From: Firmicutes bacterium UBA4882
Lineage (GTDB): Bacteria > Bacillota > UBA4882
Direction of reading: 5' to 3'
DNA length: 10,270 nt
Assembly: GCA_002399265.1 (NCBI GenBank)
Contig: DHDG01000008.1
Location: 132,829-143,098, forward strand
How positions within the stretch are numbered: the first letter of the stretch is position 1; each line of letters starts with the position of its first letter. The translations under genes and the position numbers were made by a program. Shown one piece after another: positions 6,091 through 10,270 of this stretch. The notes beneath the pieces were generated by a model. That model searched no databases. It was not told the DNA's origin and saw nothing but the letters and a program-made list of their open reading frames with translations.

Positions 6091-6786
6091 ATGGAGCATC
6101 TGGCGGAAAAGGTGGATCAATGTTCCCTGTTTCGGGACATTTCCCGCGCAGAACTGGCCGCGATGCTGCATTGTCTGCAGCCGGTGGTGCGTAAATATCA
6201 TAAGGATGAACTGCTGACCGTAGAGGGGGAACCCCTCTCCGCTCTGGGGATTGTGGTCGCAGGCAACGCCGCTGTTACTAAAGAATCTGTCGCGGGGTCC
6301 CGGCTGATTATGACTTTACTGGAGCGGCCGATGATGTTTGGTGAGATGGCCGCCTTTTCGGATACGCCGATCTGGCCGGCGACAGTGGTGGCGCAGAGCG
6401 ATTGCGAGGTGCTGTTTATCCAGGCGCAATCGATCGTTGGGCAATGCCAAAAGCACTGCGCTTATCATCAGCAATTGATTTACAATATGCTCTCCATTGT
6501 GACGAACCGGGCCTTAGTGCTGAATCGCAAGGTCGAGTTCTTGCTGCTCAAGAGTGTACGGGAAAAGGTTGTCGTTTATCTGCTCGAGCAATACCGTCAG
6601 ACTGGCAAAGAGATGTTTGTGCTGCCGCTGGATCGCAATGAAATGGCGGACTTCCTCAATGTAACCAGGCCGGCGCTGTCGCGCGAGATGGGGCGCATGC
6701 GGGACGAAGGCCTCATCGATTACCATCGCGCCTCGATTAAGATACTTGATGTGGAAGGGATGCGCAGGGCGCTGGAGGGAGAGTGA
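6091..6786 (+). CDS. Crp/Fnr family transcriptional regulator
   Basis: A 231-residue regulator of typical family length. Residues 10-110 form the cyclic-nucleotide-binding-like beta barrel (LFRDISRAELAAML near 13-26, then a MMFGEMAAF turn at 81-89 like the phosphate cassette of CRP, though without the Arg-Ser/Thr-Ala that CRP uses to hold cAMP). A dimerisation helix follows at about 125-165. The winged helix-turn-helix is at about 175-220, with DRNEMADFLNVTRPALSREM as its core and TRPALSREMGRM as the recognition helix. Cysteines at 11, 28, 105, 119 and 123 do not match the four-ligand arrangement of E. coli FNR, so the effector could be haem, NO, a redox state or another ligand. Divergent placement from the ferredoxin operon and the shared palindrome make that operon the likely target. 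It may belong to the HcpR-like nitrosative-stress group, but that is only a guess from context. Confidence 0.5.
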   Translation: MEHLAEKVDQCSLFRDISRAELAAMLHCLQPVVRKYHKDELLTVEGEPLSALGIVVAGNAAVTKESVAGSRLIMTLLERPMMFGEMAAFSDTPIWPATVVAQSDCEVLFIQAQSIVGQCQKHCAYHQQLIYNMLSIVTNRALVLNRKVEFLLLKSVREKVVVYLLEQYRQTGKEMFVLPLDRNEMADFLNVTRPALSREMGRMRDEGLIDYHRASIKILDVEGMRRALEGE

Positions 6787-6813
6787 AGATCCAGCAACAG
6801 AGGTAGCAGTATT

Positions 6814-6854
6814 GCCCTCGGCGAGAAATCACTTGGCCGGGGCTTTCCTTTTTC
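6814..6854 (+). terminator. Rho-independent terminator of the Crp/Fnr gene
   Basis: GCCCTCGGC (6814-6822) pairs with GCCGGGGC (6836-6843): eight base pairs with a single bulged T and a 13-base loop, followed by the pyrimidine tract TTTCCTTTTTC. It lies 28 bases past the stop codon and isolates the regulator from the RHS-like gene. Confidence 0.5.
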
Positions 6855-6941
6855 TGAGATAATTATGCATCTGTATTCCAATAAAGTTAAAGAGCGATAG
6901 TGGAGAAACTCTGTAGCTGAAGCAAACCATTTTCATGTAGA

Positions 6942-6972
6942 AAATTGCCGCAAAATGATGTAAATTGCCGCA
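6942..6972. repeat. Two 11-bp direct repeats at 20-bp period
   Basis: AAATTGCCGCA occurs at 6942-6952 and again at 6962-6972, about two helical turns apart, in the otherwise featureless gap between the Crp/Fnr terminator (6854) and the RHS-like frame. Such spacing would put both copies on the same face of DNA, as for a paired operator, but no regulator is identified. The rest of 6855-7076 shows no gene, clear promoter or RNA structure that I can support. Confidence 0.5.
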
Positions 6973-7076
6973 TAGAAGCATAATGTAACGATTTGGTGTT
7001 TGATCCGTTCAGTTATGCTTCGACGTTTCGTTTTGTGGAATCTTCCTGGAGTGGTATTTGCCAGTCGGCGCTTTTG

Positions 7077-10000
7077 ATGGCCGGGGATGTTTTCGCAACC
7101 TCCCAGCGGCACGTACCGCTATTGAAAGCCCTGACCACCTGGGCCGCTCAATTGGAGCAGGCGATGGACGCATTCGCCTGCTCATATGTCCCGGCTGCCG
7201 GGGTCATTGATGCATGGTTCATCAATGCGGAGATTATTGATCCGGCGGCATTCGTGGCGGCTGCCATTCTGTTGTCCTGTCCGATTGAGGACTTTGTAAC
7301 GCGCCCGGGTATTATTCGCAGCCACATTTCGGCGGAGGCTTTTTCGCCAAATGGCGACGGTCGGGCGGATGTGGTAACGGTTACTGCCGAACTAACGCGT
7401 CCGGCTGATTGGAAAGTCTTAGTAGCGGACGCTGGCGCAGCTGTTATCAAGGAATATGCCGGAAGGGGACAAGCTATCCGGGCTGTCTGGGATGGGCGGG
7501 ACAGTTTCGGGGCGGTAGCACCAGAAGGAAAATACCGTCTCCTTATTACTGCTATTGACTTGGAATATGCTACACAGGCACGCAGCGTAGTGCGTGAAAC
7601 TGTGCTCGATATATCGCCGCCGGTGCTCAGCATTCAAATACCGGTGGACGGCGGAGAGGTACAAGGTTATCAGAATGTCATCGGCAATGTCGAAGATGCA
7701 CTATTGAGCAGTTACCGGCTGTCGATCGGAAGCGGGGCAAATCCGGCTGCATTTCAAGAAGTTGGCTCAGGGAAAAGGCCGATCAGCCAAGGCAGCCTCG
7801 GACTGCTGGATACCCATGCCATGGATAATTGCCTATATACACTGGAACTCAGCGGCAATGATCTGGCTGAGAACAGCTCCTCGATCCGCAGCACCTTTAC
7901 GGTCAACAATGCTGACACAGCTCCCAAAGTGAGCATTACCAGCCCGGCAAAAGGCAGCGTCGTCAGCGGAGTAATGGCCTATGGGGCGGAAGTAATTGAT
8001 GATCAGCTCGGGGTGAAAGTCACCTTCTATTTGGACGATAAGGCGCTGGCGCAGCTTGATCAGGAACCGTATCAGGGCACTTATGCGACTTACAGGTTGG
8101 CCAATGGCACGCATCGGTTGCATGCTGTGGCAGAGGATCGCGCCGGGCGCACCACACTTTCGGAAACAGTAACCTTTACGGTTGACAATTCCCTCTCCGA
8201 ATTGAGCGCGGATCCCAATCCGTTCACGCCCAACGGTGACGGCTGGAATGATACGACGCTGATTAGTGCGCGGCTGGCTATGGAGGCGCTTTGGGGCATC
8301 AGGATTACCGATGCTGAGGCCAACCTGGTCCGCGAATTCAGTGGCCGTGGCAACGGGATCAGCCAGGAATGGGATGGACGCAACACAACCGGGCAGATCG
8401 TAGCTGACGCTGATTATACGGTCACCGTCAGTCTGCCGGATCATAGTGTTGCGGCAACACTGACAGTCACCGCGCAGAATAGGTTGACACCGCCGGAAGT
8501 GGATTTCCGGGTGACGGATAACGCGGATCGTGTCAGCGGAAGAGTCAACCTGCATGGTTATGTGCGCTCTTCATCCCTGCGCCGTTGGTGGATGGAATGT
8601 CGTCCGGCAGGCAGTACGTCTGGCTGGACTCCGGTTCTGGAAGGTACGACGCCGATAGAGAATTATCTGGGTGTCTGGGACACCACCATGCTGGAAAACG
8701 GGCCTTACGAAGTGCGATTGATGGCTGAGGACACTTTGGGACAGCGCAACGGCGTAATCGACGAATTCACGGTTATCGGTGAACTCAAGATCGGTAATTA
8801 CCGTCTGGATCTGCTGGATCTGGAGTTTGTGGCCGGGCAGTTGCCAGCCCGCTTAATCCGCAGTTATGACACTCTGCGCAAAGACAGCAAGGGTGATTTC
8901 GGTTATGGATGGCAGAGTGCGCTGTGGGAAGCCAATGTGGTTCAGGCTTACAATTATGATATTACTATCACATTGCCAAACGGCAGACGTACTACTTTCG
9001 CTTTTACCCCGCGGTTTCCTATGGGCGGGTACAACAATAGAATTGGATATGCGGAATACACGTCGGTTTCGGGTTATCCGGATCGCCTGTCGCTGGTCGG
9101 CAGAGTTACTGTAATTCGCACGGCTGACGGCGGATATGTCTTTCTGGGTGCCGATATGGATGAAGAAACCGGTGCCGTTACGCCTAGATACTTCCAGTTA
9201 GAAACGGTTGATGGCCTGATTTACGAGATTGATCGCTTGACCGGCGTTACGCGCATCAGCGACCGCAACGGCAACAGCCTGGCGCGTGACGCGAGCGGAA
9301 TCCATCATAGTTCCGGGCGTTCGATCACTTTAGAGCGTGATGGTGCCGGGCGCGTTATTAAGGCAACCGGGCCGGACGGGAATTTCACGGAATACCGGTA
9401 TGACGACATCGGGGATTTGGTCACATTTATCGACCCCGACGGCCATGAATACACTTATACTTACGTCGGCCACGCCCTGACCGGGATCATCGGACCGGAC
9501 GGTAAGACCATTGCGGTGCAGGATTATGATCAGTCCGGGCGACTGGCCGAGATTCGGGATGCTGAAGGCCAATCTATCAAGATCCTCCACGATCTCGGCA
9601 CACGTACGGAAACGGTGGTGGACCGTAACGGCAACGCCACCTCTTACCGGTACGACGACAAAGGTAATGTTATCGAAAAGTACGATGCGCTCGGGAACCG
9701 CTGGGCGTATGCCTACGATAACAAGGGGAACCCGTTGGTGGAAATTGATCCGCTGGGCAATACCACCCGTATGACCTATGATTCTGCGGGGAATCTGCTC
9801 AGTGAGTGGGATGCCGCCGGTAACGAAGCCAAGTATACCTATAGCGGGTACCTGCCAACCTCCATCACTGATCCCCTGGGACGCAAAACCACTTTCGCAT
9901 TCAGCGGCCACAACCTGAGTGGCTATACTGATCCGCTTGGCAATGCTACTGCCTTTACCTATGACAAAAACGGGCGCATGACCGAGATGACGGATCCGGC

Positions 10001-10270
10001 CGGGAATGTGCTGCGCTATGAGTATGAAGGCACGAATCCGGATCCGGCGCGGGTTACGGATGCACTGGGCTATTACACCGATTACACCTACGATGGAGCT
10101 GGCCGGGTAAAGACGGAGACCCGTTACCTGAAGCAGTCGGACGGGTCGCTGTTGCCGCTGGTGACAGCGTATGAGTATAACGGGTCGGGTAAGGTTACCA
10201 AAGTGACCGGGCCAGACGGCAGCGTGGAAGAAACGGAATATACGGTGCATGGGCAGGTTCAGGCCACGGT
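7077..10270 (+). CDS. Giant RHS/YD-repeat protein with FlgD-like Ig modules, 3' end outside window
   Basis: One frame runs without a stop from 6984 through the right edge. Modules in order: a non-homologous N-terminal region to about 7330; a FlgD-like Ig module starting at FSPNGDG (7341-7361) and ending near GKYRLLITAID; Ig-like segments to about 8200 (for example PKVSITSPAKGSVVSGVMAY); a second FlgD-like module at FTPNGDG (8223-8243); another Ig-like segment; a DUF6531/RHS-entry segment from RSYDTLRKD to FGYGW (8859-8912); then YD repeats from about 9231. Such proteins are usually exported, and the YD repeats form a shell around a C-terminal toxin or adhesive tip; that end is not in the window. 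The start is uncertain: ATG 7077 is the first ATG in the frame but lacks a ribosome site, ATG 7164 has GGAG six bases upstream, and GTG 6996 is possible. None yields a recognisable signal peptide, so a truncated 5' end or non-classical export must be considered. Confidence 0.5.
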   Translation, partial: MAGDVFATSQRHVPLLKALTTWAAQLEQAMDAFACSYVPAAGVIDAWFINAEIIDPAAFVAAAILLSCPIEDFVTRPGIIRSHISAEAFSPNGDGRADVVTVTAELTRPADWKVLVADAGAAVIKEYAGRGQAIRAVWDGRDSFGAVAPEGKYRLLITAIDLEYATQARSVVRETVLDISPPVLSIQIPVDGGEVQGYQNVIGNVEDALLSSYRLSIGSGANPAAFQEVGSGKRPISQGSLGLLDTHAMDNCLYTLELSGNDLAENSSSIRSTFTVNNADTAPKVSITSPAKGSVVSGVMAYGAEVIDDQLGVKVTFYLDDKALAQLDQEPYQGTYATYRLANGTHRLHAVAEDRAGRTTLSETVTFTVDNSLSELSADPNPFTPNGDGWNDTTLISARLAMEALWGIRITDAEANLVREFSGRGNGISQEWDGRNTTGQIVADADYTVTVSLPDHSVAATLTVTAQNRLTPPEVDFRVTDNADRVSGRVNLHGYVRSSSLRRWWMECRPAGSTSGWTPVLEGTTPIENYLGVWDTTMLENGPYEVRLMAEDTLGQRNGVIDEFTVIGELKIGNYRLDLLDLEFVAGQLPARLIRSYDTLRKDSKGDFGYGWQSALWEANVVQAYNYDITITLPNGRRTTFAFTPRFPMGGYNNRIGYAEYTSVSGYPDRLSLVGRVTVIRTADGGYVFLGADMDEETGAVTPRYFQLETVDGLIYEIDRLTGVTRISDRNGNSLARDASGIHHSSGRSITLERDGAGRVIKATGPDGNFTEYRYDDIGDLVTFIDPDGHEYTYTYVGHALTGIIGPDGKTIAVQDYDQSGRLAEIRDAEGQSIKILHDLGTRTETVVDRNGNATSYRYDDKGNVIEKYDALGNRWAYAYDNKGNPLVEIDPLGNTTRMTYDSAGNLLSEWDAAGNEAKYTYSGYLPTSITDPLGRKTTFAFSGHNLSGYTDPLGNATAFTYDKNGRMTEMTDPAGNVLRYEYEGTNPDPARVTDALGYYTDYTYDGAGRVKTETRYLKQSDGSLLPLVTAYEYNGSGKVTKVTGPDGSVEETEYTVHGQVQAT
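7332..7560 (+). other. FlgD-like Ig module 1
   Basis: EAFSPNGDGRADVVTVTAEL opens the module, and VWDGRDSFGAVAPEGKYRL near its end is the typical W-D-G-x-D-x-x-G-x-x-x-x-x-G-x-Y closing strand of FlgD-Ig/CHU-C-like domains. Such domains act as spacers or calcium-binding supports in exported proteins. End position is approximate. Confidence 0.5.
8214..8436 (+). other. FlgD-like Ig module 2
   Basis: DPNPFTPNGDGWNDTTLISA opens this module and QEWDGRNTTGQIVADADYTV closes it, the same layout as module 1 about 880 bp earlier. The two copies share pattern rather than close sequence, which points to old duplication or domain shuffling. End position is approximate. Confidence 0.5.
9231..10270 (+). repeat. 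YD (RHS) repeat array, coding
   Basis: At least eleven degenerate YD-type units are readable, including EYRYDDIGDL (9390 on), YTYTYVGH, YRYDDKGN, YAYDNKGN, MTYDSAGN, FTYDKNGR, YEYEG, YTYDGAGR and YEYNGSGK, alternating with D-P-L-G-N-type connectors (DPDGHE, DALGNR, DPLGNT, DAAGNE, DPLGRK, DPLGNA, DPAGNV). Unit spacing is about 20 residues. The array continues past the window edge. Confidence 0.5.

Noticed and set aside
7374..7384. GTAACGGTTAC palindrome as a second Crp/Fnr site
   Set aside because: It lies inside coding sequence and its half-site spacing differs from that of the intergenic palindrome.
7833..8555. A 240-codon open frame on the minus strand
   Set aside because: It opposes the Ig-like part of the RHS-like protein, has an Arg/Ile-rich composition without domain motifs, and lacks a ribosome site.
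9330..10250. A 306-codon open frame on the minus strand
   Set aside because: It is exactly antisense to the YD-repeat array; the plus frame has clear RHS motifs, and repeats of this composition readily give long antisense frames.

Overview
The window looks like an accessory stretch of a chromosome from an anaerobic, Firmicutes-type bacterium. Several starts have strong purine-rich Shine-Dalgarno sites, base composition is mid-range, and there is a low-potential ferredoxin/NapH-like module under a Crp/Fnr regulator. A Negativicutes or clostridial host would fit, but this is inference; no rRNA or tRNA fixes the taxonomy and no tRNA, rRNA or CRISPR array was seen.

Layout. (1) 1-2476, plus strand: the 3' end of a type III Wadjet anti-plasmid operon, with the C-terminal ATPase head of the SMC-like JetC (cut by the left edge) and a complete JetD TOPRIM nuclease subunit. 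JetA and JetB should lie just to the left. (2) 2526-3698, minus strand, convergent to jetD: a solitary AAA_14/DUF4143 ATPase with a PD-(D/E)XK-like C-terminal motif. Its promoter appears to give a leaderless mRNA. (3) 3917-4447, plus strand: a small exported protein of unknown function. (4) 4500-6049: a minus-strand two-gene operon, a dicluster-type ferredoxin protein followed by a NapH-like membrane polyferredoxin, closed by a clean intrinsic terminator. (5) 6091-6786, plus strand: a divergent Crp/Fnr-family regulator. A perfect 16-bp palindrome in the shared intergenic region is centred 41.5 bp from a predicted start site of the ferredoxin operon, the class II activator geometry. (6) About 7077 to the right edge, plus strand: the first thousand or so codons of a giant RHS/YD-repeat protein with two FlgD-like Ig modules (FxPNGDG), other Ig-like modules, a DUF6531-like segment and about eleven YD repeats. 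The reading frame is open to the window end, so any C-terminal toxin or effector lies outside.

How the parts work together. JetC and JetD belong to one complex: the SMC-like loop extruder senses small circular DNA and JetD cuts it. The ferredoxin, NapH-like protein and Crp/Fnr regulator form a second unit, probably a membrane-linked electron-transfer pathway switched by a redox, NO or small-molecule signal. The RHS-like gene is separate from both. The DUF4143 ATPase and the secreted protein have no visible partner.

The most unusual points are the leaderless-looking promoter of the ATPase, the class II palindrome, a ferredoxin whose second cluster lacks one cysteine ligand, and the RHS-like gene that lacks a recognisable signal peptide or convincing start.
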